Assembly: GCF_014195485.1 (NCBI RefSeq)
Contig: NZ_JACIBU010000001.1
Location: 3,720,001-3,784,000, forward strand
Direction of reading: 5' to 3'
Source of the DNA: Modestobacter versicolor
Lineage (GTDB): Bacteria; Actinomycetota; Actinomycetes; Mycobacteriales; Geodermatophilaceae
DNA: 64,000 bases
A program made the position numbers and the translations under genes. Every line of letters starts with the position of its first letter. Positions within the stretch are counted from its first letter, which is position 1. Below the pieces are notes generated by a model, which had not been told where the DNA came from, did no database searches, and worked only from the letters and a program-made list of their open reading frames with translations. Positions 9,315 through 18,500 of this stretch are shown piece by piece.

Positions 9315-11123
9315 TTACAGCCAGTCGCTGCGCGTCTGCAGCACCGTGTCGTCCAGCGACGCCAGCAGCGCCAACTGCGGCCCGACCTTGGGCAGCTCCC
9401 AGCGCTGGAAGTAGCGCGCCGCCTGCCGCTTGCCGGCGTGGAAGTCGCCGTCCCGGCCCTCGGTGGCCAGCGCCTGCTCGAGCCACAGCCAGCCGACGAC
9501 GACGTGGCCGGCCGCCTCCAGGTACACCGTGGCGTTGGCCAGGGCGGACTCCGGGTCGCCTGCCGCCCACAGCGCGGCGGTCACCGTGCCCAGCCGCTGC
9601 ACCAGGTCCTCCAGCGTGGCGGCCAGGTCGGCCCACTCGGTGTCGGCCGCCCGCGCGGTGGTCGCCGCGATCGTCTCGCCCAGCAGGGCGAGCCCCGCGC
9701 CGCCGTCCGCGACGACCTTGCGCCCCAGCAGGTCCAGCGCCTGGATGCCGTGCGTGCCCTCGTGGATCGGGTTGAGCCGGTTGTCCCGGTAGAACTGCTC
9801 GACCGGGTAGTCGCGGGTGTAGCCGTAGCCGCCGTGCACCTGGATGGCCAGGTCGTCGGCGGCCAGGCACCACTGCGAGGGCCAGCTCTTCGCGATCGGG
9901 GTGAGGGTCTCCAGCAGCAGGTGCGCCCGCGCGCGCTCCTCCGCGGTGTCCGCCGTCCGCTCCTCGTCGACCAGCCGCGCGCAGTACAGGCCCAGCGCCA
10001 GGCCGCCCTCCACGTAGGACTTGCCGGCCAGCAGCATCCGGCGCACGTCGGGGTGCTCGACGATCGGCACCGGCGGGCTCTGCACGCCCGTGGACGACAC
10101 GGCCTTGCCGGCCAGCGGGCGGCCCTGGGTGCGGGTCCGGGCGTAGTCGACGGCGTGCAGCCAGCCCGTGTAGCCCAGCGCCGTCGCGCCCATCCCGACG
10201 CCGATCCGCGCCTCGTTCATCATGTGGAACATGTAGGTCAGGCCGCGGTGCAGCTCGCCGACGAGGAACCCGACCGCGCCCGGCTGGCCGCCGGGAGTGT
10301 GCACGCCCTCGCCGAAGTTGAGCAGCGTGTTCGTCGTCCCGCGGTAGCCCATCTTGTGGTTGAGCCCGGCCAGCACGACGTCGTTGCGCTCGCCCAGGCT
10401 GCCGTCGGGGGCCACCAGGAACTTCGGGACGACGAACAGCGAGATGCCCTTCACGCCGGGCGGGCCGCCGGGGACCTTGGCCAGCACCAGGTGGACGATG
10501 TTCTCGGTCAGCTCGTGGTCGCCGCCGGAGATCCACATCTTGTTGCCGGTGAGCCGGTAGCTGCCGTCGTCCTGCGGGACGGCGCGGGTGGTGATGTCGG
10601 CCAGCGACGAGCCGGCCTGCGGCTCGGACAGCGCCATCGTGCCGAACCAGCGGCCCTCGGCCATCGGCGGCACGTAGGTCTGCACCTGCTCCGGCGTGCC
10701 GTGCGCGACCAGCAGGTTGGCGTTGGCCATGGTGAGGAACGGGTACGCCGACGTCCCGATGTTGGCGGCCTGGAACCAGGCGTGCACCGCCTGGTTCACC
10801 ACTGCGGGCAGCTGCATGCCGCCGAGCTCCTCGGGCAGCATCGCGGCGTTCATCCCGGCCTCGGCGAAGACCTGCAGCGCGGCGGCGACCTCGGGGATCA
10901 GCACCACCTTGCCGTCGACCAGGTGCGGCTCGTTCTCGTCGGCCGTGCGGTTGTGCGGCGCGAAGTGCTCGGTGGCGATCTGCTCGGCCAGCTCCAGCAC
11001 CGCGTCGAACGTCTCCCGGGAGTGCTCGGCGTACCGCGGCCGCTTGGTGAGCGTCTCGACCTGCAGCCACTCGTGCAGCAGGAACTCGAGGTCGCGCGGG
11101 GACAGGATCAGCGACGGGCGCAC
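9315..11123 (-). CDS. Acyl-CoA dehydrogenase, large ~600-residue type
   Basis: A 602-residue FAD enzyme of the long acyl-CoA dehydrogenase group that includes DmdC (3-methylmercaptopropionyl-CoA dehydrogenase) and mycobacterial FadE5-like proteins. N-terminal helical domain to about residue 155; FAD/substrate-binding beta region with MALSEPQAGSSLADI near residue 165 and KMWISGGDHELTENI near 195; C-terminal helical domain with the catalytic glutamate in NPIHEGTHGIQALDLLGRK near residue 440; and an extra C-terminal helical extension. Length agrees with this subgroup. It uses electron-transferring flavoprotein, not seen nearby. The gene is monocistronic; its substrate cannot be told from sequence. 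Confidence 0.9.
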   Translation of the reverse strand: MRPSLILSPRDLEFLLHEWLQVETLTKRPRYAEHSRETFDAVLELAEQIATEHFAPHNRTADENEPHLVDGKVVLIPEVAAALQVFAEAGMNAAMLPEELGGMQLPAVVNQAVHAWFQAANIGTSAYPFLTMANANLLVAHGTPEQVQTYVPPMAEGRWFGTMALSEPQAGSSLADITTRAVPQDDGSYRLTGNKMWISGGDHELTENIVHLVLAKVPGGPPGVKGISLFVVPKFLVAPDGSLGERNDVVLAGLNHKMGYRGTTNTLLNFGEGVHTPGGQPGAVGFLVGELHRGLTYMFHMMNEARIGVGMGATALGYTGWLHAVDYARTRTQGRPLAGKAVSSTGVQSPPVPIVEHPDVRRMLLAGKSYVEGGLALGLYCARLVDEERTADTAEERARAHLLLETLTPIAKSWPSQWCLAADDLAIQVHGGYGYTRDYPVEQFYRDNRLNPIHEGTHGIQALDLLGRKVVADGGAGLALLGETIAATTARAADTEWADLAATLEDLVQRLGTVTAALWAAGDPESALANATVYLEAAGHVVVGWLWLEQALATEGRDGDFHAGKRQAARYFQRWELPKVGPQLALLASLDDTVLQTRSDWL

Positions 11124-11272
11124 GGGGTTCCTCCGGTCGACGGCGGTGTCGGGTCCAGGCTAGGCGGGGGAGTCCGCGGCCGGTGGGGCTCGGCGACCAA
11201 CGTGGGCGCCGGTCGGCTCAGCGCTGCGCACCCCGACGTTCGCCGCCGGTGCGCTGGGGTACGCGGGGACGC

Positions 11273-11743
11273 ATGCCCCTACCGAAGATCGTCTCCCGCG
11301 CAGCCGGGCTGGCCGGCGGTGCCGGCGGCAAGGCGCTCGAGCAGCTGCAGCACCTGCGCCTCCCCGGCGTGGGTCAGTCGTCGGTGACCGACGACCCCCG
11401 CACCTCGGCCCGCCGGTGGCGCGCCGTCACGGTGCTCACCGACCCCGCGCAGCTCCAGGCGGCGACCCCGGCACCGCTGGCCGCCTTCGGCGACCGGCTG
11501 GAGGTCCGGGTGACGCCTGCCCCGGGCGAGCGGGGCGCCGAGCTGGCGGCCCGGTTCCGCGGCCCGGTCACCGAGGAGGAGATCGGCGAGCTGCGCGCGG
11601 CGCTGCGCGAGGCGAAGGCGCTGGTCGAGGTGGGCGAGGTGCTCCGGGTCGACCCCCAGCCGCACGGCCACCGGAAGCCGACGCCGCAGGGCGCGGCGCT
11701 GGAAGGCATGACCGAGGCCGCACCGAAGGAGGGCGTGCTGTGA
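11273..11743 (+). CDS. Hypothetical protein preceding a zinc alcohol dehydrogenase
   Basis: A 156-residue soluble protein, MPLPKIVSRAAGLAGGAGGK at the start, then an alpha/beta stretch (RRWRAVTVLTDPAQLQ; RLEVRVTPAPGERGAELAAR; ALREAKALVEVGEVLRVDPQ). No membrane segment and no motif I recognise. Its stop overlaps the start of the dehydrogenase gene by 4 bp, so the two are co-translated and probably work together. The ATG at 11273 is chosen because homology-like structure begins there; an in-frame codon at 11183 lies in less likely sequence. Confidence 0.65.
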   Translation: MPLPKIVSRAAGLAGGAGGKALEQLQHLRLPGVGQSSVTDDPRTSARRWRAVTVLTDPAQLQAATPAPLAAFGDRLEVRVTPAPGERGAELAARFRGPVTEEEIGELRAALREAKALVEVGEVLRVDPQPHGHRKPTPQGAALEGMTEAAPKEGVL

Positions 11744-12915
11744 GAGCCGCGACCTGGACCGGCGTCAACGAGGTCTCCGTCGAGACCGTCCCCGACCCGA
11801 CGCTGCTCAACGACCACGACGCGATCATCAAGGTGCGCAAGACCACCAGCTGCGGCTCGGACCTGCACCTGCTCGGCGGCTACATCCCGTTCATGCGGGC
11901 CGGCGACGTGCTCGGCCACGAGTTCATGGGCGAGGTGGTCGAGGTCGGCAAGGGCGTCCGGGACCGCAAGGTCGGCGAGCGCGTCGTCGTCAACTCGTTC
12001 ATCGCCTGCGGCAACTGCTGGTACTGCACGCAGGAGCTGTACTCGCTGTGCGACAACGGCAACCCCAACCCGGGCATCACCGAGGGCCTGTGGGGGCAGA
12101 GCCCCGGCGGCTGCTTCGGCTACTCGCACGCCGTGGGCGGCTTCGCCGGCAGCCACGCCGAGTACATCCGGGTGCCCTACGCCGACGTCGGCGCGTTCGT
12201 GGTGCCCGAGGGGGTCAGCGACACCCGCGCGCTGTTCGCCTCCGACGCGGTGTCCACCGGGTGGATGGGCGCCGAGCTCGCCGGCACCAAGCCCGGTGAC
12301 GTCGTCGCCGTGTGGGGCGCCGGCGGGGTCGGGCAGATGGCGGCCCGCGCGGCGATGCTGCTGGGCGCAGAGCGGGTGTACGTCATCGACCGGCTCCCCG
12401 AGCGGCTGGCCCAGGTGCGTGAGCACGTGGGAGCCGAGGTCATCGACTACACGACCACCGACGTGCTGGCCGAGCTGCGCGAGGTGACCGGCGGGCGCGG
12501 GCCCGACGTGTGCATCGAGGCGGTCGGCATGGAGGCCCACAGCCCCGGCGCGCACGGCGTGTACGACCAGGTCAAGCAGCAGCTGCGGCTGCAGACCGAC
12601 CGGCCCTCCGCCGTCCGGGAGGCGATCATGGCCTGCCGGAAGGGGGGCAGCGTGTTCGTCCTCGGGGTGTTCGCGCTCGCCGTGGACAAGTTCCCGCTCG
12701 GCGCGATGATGAACAAGGGCCTGACGGTGCGCGGGGCGCAGGTGCACGGCCAGCGGTTCATGCCGCGGATCCTCGAGCACATGGCCCGCGGCGAGCTGAC
12801 CACCGAGCACCTGGCGACCCACGTGATGCCGCTGGAGCAGGCCGCCAAGGGCTACCAGATGTTCAAGGACAAGGAGGACGGCTGCGTGCGCGCCGTCTTC
12901 GAGCCGGGCAGCTGA
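11740..12915 (+). CDS. Zinc-dependent alcohol dehydrogenase (formaldehyde dehydrogenase-like MDR)
   Basis: A 391-residue medium-chain dehydrogenase. Catalytic zinc ligands are in TTSCGSDLHL (Cys) and DVLGHEFMGE (His-Glu). The structural zinc loop has four cysteines, CGNCWYCTQELYSLC. The NAD(P) Rossmann motif is VWGAGGVGQMAARAAMLLGA near residue 190. An inserted segment (MEAHSPGAHGVYDQVKQQ, near residue 265) is typical of the glutathione-independent formaldehyde dehydrogenase group, so the substrate may be formaldehyde or another small alcohol/aldehyde; this is family inference. The GTG start overlaps the preceding stop by 4 bp. Confidence 0.88.
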   Translation: MRAATWTGVNEVSVETVPDPTLLNDHDAIIKVRKTTSCGSDLHLLGGYIPFMRAGDVLGHEFMGEVVEVGKGVRDRKVGERVVVNSFIACGNCWYCTQELYSLCDNGNPNPGITEGLWGQSPGGCFGYSHAVGGFAGSHAEYIRVPYADVGAFVVPEGVSDTRALFASDAVSTGWMGAELAGTKPGDVVAVWGAGGVGQMAARAAMLLGAERVYVIDRLPERLAQVREHVGAEVIDYTTTDVLAELREVTGGRGPDVCIEAVGMEAHSPGAHGVYDQVKQQLRLQTDRPSAVREAIMACRKGGSVFVLGVFALAVDKFPLGAMMNKGLTVRGAQVHGQRFMPRILEHMARGELTTEHLATHVMPLEQAAKGYQMFKDKEDGCVRAVFEPGS

Positions 12916-12922
12916 CGCTCCT

Positions 12923-13002
12923 GCCGGTTGATCATGGGCGGCTGGCCGGGGACACGCCGGCGGACGGCGTGGCGAGCGACCATCCGCCCATGATCAACCG
13001 GC
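12923..13002. repeat. Long inverted repeat at a convergent gene end
   Basis: A perfect 19-bp inverted repeat: GCCGGTTGATCATGGGCGG (12923-12941) and its complement (12984-13002), separated by 42 bp that can fold further (GCCGG/CCGGC). It starts eight bases after the dehydrogenase stop and ends 14 bases before the end of the convergent exporter gene. It can act as a bidirectional terminator; the ATCATGGGCGG core also looks like a dispersed palindromic element. Confidence 0.75.
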
Positions 13003-13016
13003 GCTGAGACGCAGCG

Positions 13017-14852
13017 TCAGTCGCGGGCCGAGTGCCGCCCGCCCGGTCCGCCGTCCGGGGTCTCGGCGGTCCGGTCGGCGTCGTCCACCGGCGGTTCCAC
13101 CGAGGTCGGCGCCGCGGCCCCGGCGGCGTGCGCGGAGGCCACCGCGGGGGAGTCGGCCGGGGAGTCCGCGGGCGAGGCCGGCGCCTCGTCCTCGCCGGCC
13201 TGCGCCGCCTGGATGCCGGACTGGGTCCGCAGGGCCAGCTGGGGCAGGAAGACCAGCACGAAGAAGCCGACGGCGACGACGCAGGCGGCGATCAGGAACA
13301 CCAGGTCCAGCGAGTCGGCGAAGCCGGTCTTGAACGGCGCGGCCAGGGCCTGGTCGATCGACTGCACGAACGAGGTGTCCCCGAGGTCGCTGCCGGCCCC
13401 CTGCAGCTGCTCCAGCTGGTCGGGGTTCGCCGCGGCGGCCTGCTGGAACGCCGGGTCGGCCTGGGCCGCGGTGTAGGCGTCGTCGATCCGCCCCGGCAGC
13501 GTGCTGAACAGCACCGAGAGGAAGACCGCCGTCCCCAGCGTGCCGCCCATCTGCCGGAAGAAGGTCACCGAGGAGGTGGCCACGCCGATCTCCCGGGGTG
13601 AGACGGCGTTCTGCACGGCGAGGATGACCGGCTGGAAGTTGAAGCCCAGCCCCAGGCCCATGAGCAGCATGAACGGCACCAGGGTCCACACCGACGTGTC
13701 GGCGCCGACGACGACGGACAGCGCGAGCATCGCGGCCACGATGAACACCGTGCCGACCAACGGGAAGATCTTGTACTTGCCGGTGCGGGCGGTGGTCTGA
13801 CCGGCGATGACCGAGCCGGTCATGATGCCCAGCACCAGCGGGATCATCTGCAGGCCGGCGACCGTGGGGCTCGAGCCGTGCACGATCTGCAGGTACTGCG
13901 GCAGCAGCAGGATGCCGCCGAACATGCCGGCGCCCAGCACGATGCTGCCCACGCTGCTCACCGCGAACGTGCGGTTCTTGAACATCCGCAGCGGCAGCAG
14001 CGCCTCGTCCTTGTAGGCCCGCTCGGCCAGCACGAACAGCACGAAGCCGACCGCGGCGAGGGCGTAGCAGACCAGCGCGCCGGTCGAGCTCCAGCCCCAG
14101 GTGCGGCCCTGCTCGGCGACGATGAGCAGCGGCACCAGGAAGGTGATCAGCGCCAGCGCGCCGGGGAAGTCGATCCGGTGCTCGCGCTTGGTGTGCGGCA
14201 GGTGCAGCACCTTGAAGACGACGGCGAACGCCAGGATGCCCAGCGGCACGTTGACGTAGAAGATCCACCGCCAGCCGGTGATGCCCAGGATCGAGGACTG
14301 GCCGGAGAGGAACCCGCCGATCACCGGGCCCAGCACGCTGGAGGTGCCGAACACGGCCATGAACCAGCCCTGATACTTCGAGCGCTCCCGCGGCGGGACG
14401 ATGTCGGCGATGATCGCCAGGGCCAGCGACATCAGGCCACCGGCGCCGATGCCCTGGATCGCCCGGAAGGCGGCCAGCTGGTACATCGAGTCGGCGAGCC
14501 CGCAGAGCATCGAGCCGACGACGAACACGGCGATGGCGAAGAGGTAGAACCCCCGCCGGCCGTACATGTCGCTCAACTTCCCGTAGAGCGGGGTGGCGAT
14601 CGTCGAGGTGATCAGGAACGAGGTGGTCGCCCAGGCCTGCAGGTCGTAGCCCTGCAGGTCGTCGGCGATCGTGCGGATGGCGGTGGAGACCACCGTCTGG
14701 TCCAGCGCCGCCAGGAACATGCCGAGCAGCAGGCCGACCAGGATCGTCATGATCTGGCGGTGGGTGAACGCCCCGGAGGCGTCCGGCGCGGCGGCTGCGG
14801 CACGGGCGTCGCGACGCTCGGCCCCGGTCCCGCGGTCGGTGGTCTGGGTCAT
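13017..14852 (-). CDS. MFS multidrug exporter, DHA2 family (14 membrane segments)
   Basis: A 611-residue major facilitator protein. The DHA2 signature is LDQTVVSTAIRTIADDL near residue 50, and the motif-A loop is GKLSDMYGRRGFYL near residue 85; motif C-like glycines occur in GTSSVLGPVIGGFLSG. About 14 helices extend to residue 530, followed by an acidic, Ala/Pro/Ser-rich cytoplasmic tail of about 80 residues. A long periplasmic loop (AQADPAFQQAAAANPDQLEQ) lies before the last helix. The start codon overlaps the stop of the upstream MarR gene (4 bp), so exporter and regulator form an operon. Substrate is unknown; proton-driven export of drugs or dyes is typical. Confidence 0.92.
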   Translation of the reverse strand: MTQTTDRGTGAERRDARAAAAAPDASGAFTHRQIMTILVGLLLGMFLAALDQTVVSTAIRTIADDLQGYDLQAWATTSFLITSTIATPLYGKLSDMYGRRGFYLFAIAVFVVGSMLCGLADSMYQLAAFRAIQGIGAGGLMSLALAIIADIVPPRERSKYQGWFMAVFGTSSVLGPVIGGFLSGQSSILGITGWRWIFYVNVPLGILAFAVVFKVLHLPHTKREHRIDFPGALALITFLVPLLIVAEQGRTWGWSSTGALVCYALAAVGFVLFVLAERAYKDEALLPLRMFKNRTFAVSSVGSIVLGAGMFGGILLLPQYLQIVHGSSPTVAGLQMIPLVLGIMTGSVIAGQTTARTGKYKIFPLVGTVFIVAAMLALSVVVGADTSVWTLVPFMLLMGLGLGFNFQPVILAVQNAVSPREIGVATSSVTFFRQMGGTLGTAVFLSVLFSTLPGRIDDAYTAAQADPAFQQAAAANPDQLEQLQGAGSDLGDTSFVQSIDQALAAPFKTGFADSLDLVFLIAACVVAVGFFVLVFLPQLALRTQSGIQAAQAGEDEAPASPADSPADSPAVASAHAAGAAAPTSVEPPVDDADRTAETPDGGPGGRHSARD

Positions 14853-15382
14853 CGGTCCTTCTCGGGAGGGTGCACGGCGCCGCCGGCGGCAGCGCCCAGC
14901 TGGGAGACGTGGTCGGTGAGGTCCCGCACGAAGCGGTGCAGCTGGCGGGTGAAGGTGGCGAGCTCGTCCGGCGACCAGCCGGTGGTGGCCTGGGCGATCA
15001 GCCCGTCCCGCTCCTGGCGCATCTTCTGCACCTCGCGCTCGCCGTCCGGGGTGACGACCAGCCGGCTGGCCCGGCCGTCCTGCTCGTCGGCGACCCGGCG
15101 CACCAGCCCGCGCTCGACCAGCAGCGTGACGTGCCGGCTGACCGTGGAGGGGTCGGCGTGCACCAGCTCGGCGAGGGCGCCCTGCCGCAGCGGACCCAGC
15201 CGGGTCAGCGGGAACAGCAGCACGTGCGCGGCGCGTTCTCTCTCGTCGGGGCCCTGACCTGCCGTGCCGGTCATCTGCGCCTTGAGCACGTGCATGACCC
15301 GGACCAGCTGGACCAGCTGGTCGGAGAGCGACGCGTCGCCGTCGGCCCGCGGGCCGTCGGTGGGTGGCGCGAGATCGGTCAC
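14849..15382 (-). CDS. MarR-family regulator of the DHA2 exporter
   Basis: A 177-residue winged-helix regulator: helix-turn-helix LRQGALAELVHADPSTVSRHV around residues 75-95, wing EQDGRASRLVVTPDGE, C-terminal dimerisation helices. It is the first gene of a two-gene operon with the exporter it presumably represses. The GTG start at 15382 has GGAG about nine bases upstream; the frame remains open much further, antisense to hrpA, but nothing supports a longer protein. Two CAAC-N2-GTTG sites lie 60-90 bp upstream of the start. Confidence 0.85.
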   Translation of the reverse strand: MTDLAPPTDGPRADGDASLSDQLVQLVRVMHVLKAQMTGTAGQGPDERERAAHVLLFPLTRLGPLRQGALAELVHADPSTVSRHVTLLVERGLVRRVADEQDGRASRLVVTPDGEREVQKMRQERDGLIAQATTGWSPDELATFTRQLHRFVRDLTDHVSQLGAAAGGAVHPPEKDR

Positions 15383-15442
15383 GGGGGAGCTCCGGGGTCG
15401 GCGGCGGGCGCGACGGTGCGCCGGAGAGACACGTGCACGGTA

Positions 15443-15474
15443 CAACCCGTTGCGCGATGCATGCAACGAGTTGC
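15443..15474. promoter_or_regulatory. Candidate MarR operators upstream of the exporter operon
   Basis: Two similar palindromes, CAACCCGTTG (15443-15452) and GCAACGAGTTGC (15463-15474), with centres about 21 bp apart, that is two helical turns. They lie between the leftward MarR-exporter operon and rightward hrpA. Binding by the adjacent MarR protein is inferred. Confidence 0.5.
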
Positions 15475-15559
15475 ACACCACAACGAGTGCGTGTCGGGAC
15501 CCGGCCCGGGGAGATGGGATCCTGGGTGCCTGACCCGCGGAAGGAACTGCGAGCACCCC

Positions 15560-18500
15560 GTGACCACCCCGCACGACGACCTCCGGTCGCGGCTGTCCGC
15601 GCTGACCCTCGCCGACGAGCACCGGCTCCGCCGGCGGCTCGACGGCACCCGGCGCACCCGGGACGCCGCCGCCCGCGCGCGGCAGCAGGAGCGCATCGCC
15701 GAGGACGTCGTCGTCGCCGAGGAGCGCATCGCCCGCCGCCGCGCCGCCGTCCCGGTCGTCAGCTACCCCGAGGAGCTGCCGGTCAGCCAGCGCCGCGACG
15801 ACATCGCCGCGGCGCTGCGCGACTCGCAGGTGGTCGTGGTCGCGGGGGAGACCGGCTCGGGCAAGACGACGCAGCTGCCGAAGGTCCTGCTCGAGCTCGG
15901 CCGGGGCGTGCGCGGGCGGATCGGCCACACCCAGCCGCGCCGGATCGCGGCGCGCACGGTCGCCGAGCGGATCGCCGAGGAGCTGGGCAGCCCGCTGGGC
16001 GACGTCGTCGGCTGGAAGGTGCGGTTCACCGACGAGGTGGGCGACCGGACGCTGGTCAAGCTGATGACCGACGGCGTCCTGCTGGCCGAGGTGCAGCGCG
16101 ACCGGATGCTCCGCCAGTACGACACGATCATCATCGACGAGGCCCACGAGCGGAGCCTCAACATCGACTTCCTGCTGGGCTACCTGGCCCGGCTGCTGCC
16201 CCGCCGTCCCGACCTGAAGCTGGTCATCACCTCGGCGACCATCGACGTCGACCGGATCGCCAAGCACTTCTCGTACGAGGGCAACGAGGTGCCGGTCGTC
16301 GAGGTCAGCGGGCGCACCTACCCGGTCGAGATCCGCTACCGCCCGGTCATCGACCCCGACGACCCGGCCGCCGACCCCGACCGCGACCAGGTGAGCGCCA
16401 TCGTGGACGCCTGCGCCGAGCTGGTGGCCGAGGGCCCCGGCGACGTGCTGGTCTTCCTCGCCGGCGAGCGGGAGATCCGGGACACCGCCGACGCGCTCGG
16501 CGAGCGGGGCTTCCCGCACACCGAGGTGCTGCCGCTCTACTCCCGGCTGAGCGCCGCCGACCAGCACAAGGTCTTCCAGCCGCACAGCGGGCGGCGGATC
16601 GTGCTGGCCACCAACGTGGCCGAGACGTCGCTGACCGTCCCGGGCATCAAGTACGTCGTCGACCCGGGCACGGCGCGCATCTCGCGGTACAGCCATCGCA
16701 CCAAGGTGCAGCGGCTGCCGATCGAGCCGGTCAGCCAGGCCTCGGCCCGGCAGCGCTCCGGCCGGTGCGGGCGCACCAGCGAGGGCATCGCGATCCGGCT
16801 CTACACGCAAGCCGACTTCGACGGCCGCCCGGAGTACACCGACCCGGAGATCCTGCGCACCAACCTCGCCTCGGTGCTGCTGCAGATGGCCTCCCTGGAG
16901 CTCGGCGACGTCGCCGACTTCCCCTTCATCGACCCGCCGGACCGCCGCGCCGTCGCCGACGGCCTGGCCCTGCTCGAGGAGCTGGGCGCGCTCACGGCCG
17001 AGGGGGCGCTGACCGAGACCGGGCGCTCGCTGGCCGCCCTGCCGCTGGACCCGCGGATCGCCCGGATGGTCGTGGAGGCCGACCGCCGCGGCGTGCTCGA
17101 GGAGGTGCTGGTCATCGCCGCCGGGCTGACCGTGCAGGACGTGCGGGAGCGCCCCACCGAGCACCAGCAGGCCGCCGACGAGCTGCACCGCCGCTTCGCC
17201 GACGACAACTCCGACTTCCTCGCGCTGCTCAACCTGTGGCGCTACCTGGAGGAGCGCGCCGACGAGCTCTCCGGCAACCAGTTCCGGCGCACCGTGAAGC
17301 GGGAGTTCCTCCACCACCTGCGCATCCGGGAGTGGCAGGACCTGCACGGCCAGCTGCGCAGCACCGCCCGCCGGCTCGGGATGACCACCGGCACGCTGGC
17401 GCCGGCCCCCGACGAGCGCGGCGTGACCGCGTCGCTGCTGGCCGGGCTGCTCTCCCAGATCGGCACCCAGGCCGAGCAGGCCAAGGGCGACAAGCGACCG
17501 TCGCGGGAGTACCTCGGCACCCGGGGCACCCGGTTCGTGCTCGCCCCGGGCACCCCGCTGGCGAAGAAGCCGCCGCGCTGGGTGGTCGCGGCCGAGCTGG
17601 TCGAGACCAGCCGGCTGTTCGCCCGCACGGTCGCCCGGATCGAGCCGGAGGTCGTCGAGCGGCTGGCCGACCACCTGGTGAAGCGCCAGTACAGCGAGCC
17701 GCGGTGGGACTCCAAGCGCGGCTCGGTGGTCGCCACCGAGCGGGTCACCCTCTACGGGCTGCCGCTCGTCGTCGGCCGGCGGGTGCAGTACGGCTCCATC
17801 GACCCGGTGGTCTCCCGCGAGCTGTTCATCCGGCACGCCCTGGTGCAGGGCGAGTGGACGACGCACCACCGGTTCTGGGCCGACAACGCCCGGGCCATCG
17901 AGCGGGTCGCCGAGCTGGAGGAGCGGGCCCGCCGGCGGGACATCCGGGTCGACGACGAGACGCTGTTCGAGCTGTACGACGAGCGAGTCCCCGCCGACGT
18001 CGTCTCGGTGCGGCACTTCGACCGCTGGTGGAAGGAGGCCCGGCGGACGACGCCGGACCTGCTGACCTTCACCCCGGAGATGCTCACCAACGCCGCGGCG
18101 GCCGGGCAGGTGCAGGAGGCCGACTACCCCGACGAGGTGGAGCTGACCCAGGGGCTCACCCTGCCGCTGTCCTACGCCTTCGCACCGGGGGCGGCCCAGG
18201 ACGGCGTGACCGTCGACGTCCCGCTGGGCGTGCTGGACACCGTCGCCGAGCAGACCGCGGGGGAGTCGCTGGCCTTCACCGTCCCCGGGCTGCGGGGCGA
18301 GCTGGTCACCGAGCTGCTGCGCTCGCTGCCCAAGCAGCTGCGCCGCGGGCTGGTGCCCATCCCGGACCGGGTGCGCGAGGTGCTGCCGCACATCGACCCC
18401 ACCGAGCCGCTGCTGCCGGCCCTGGAGCGGGAGCTGCGCCGGGCCACCGCCGTCACCGTCCCGCGGGACGCCTGGCGCCCGGCGGAGGTGCCCGCCCACC

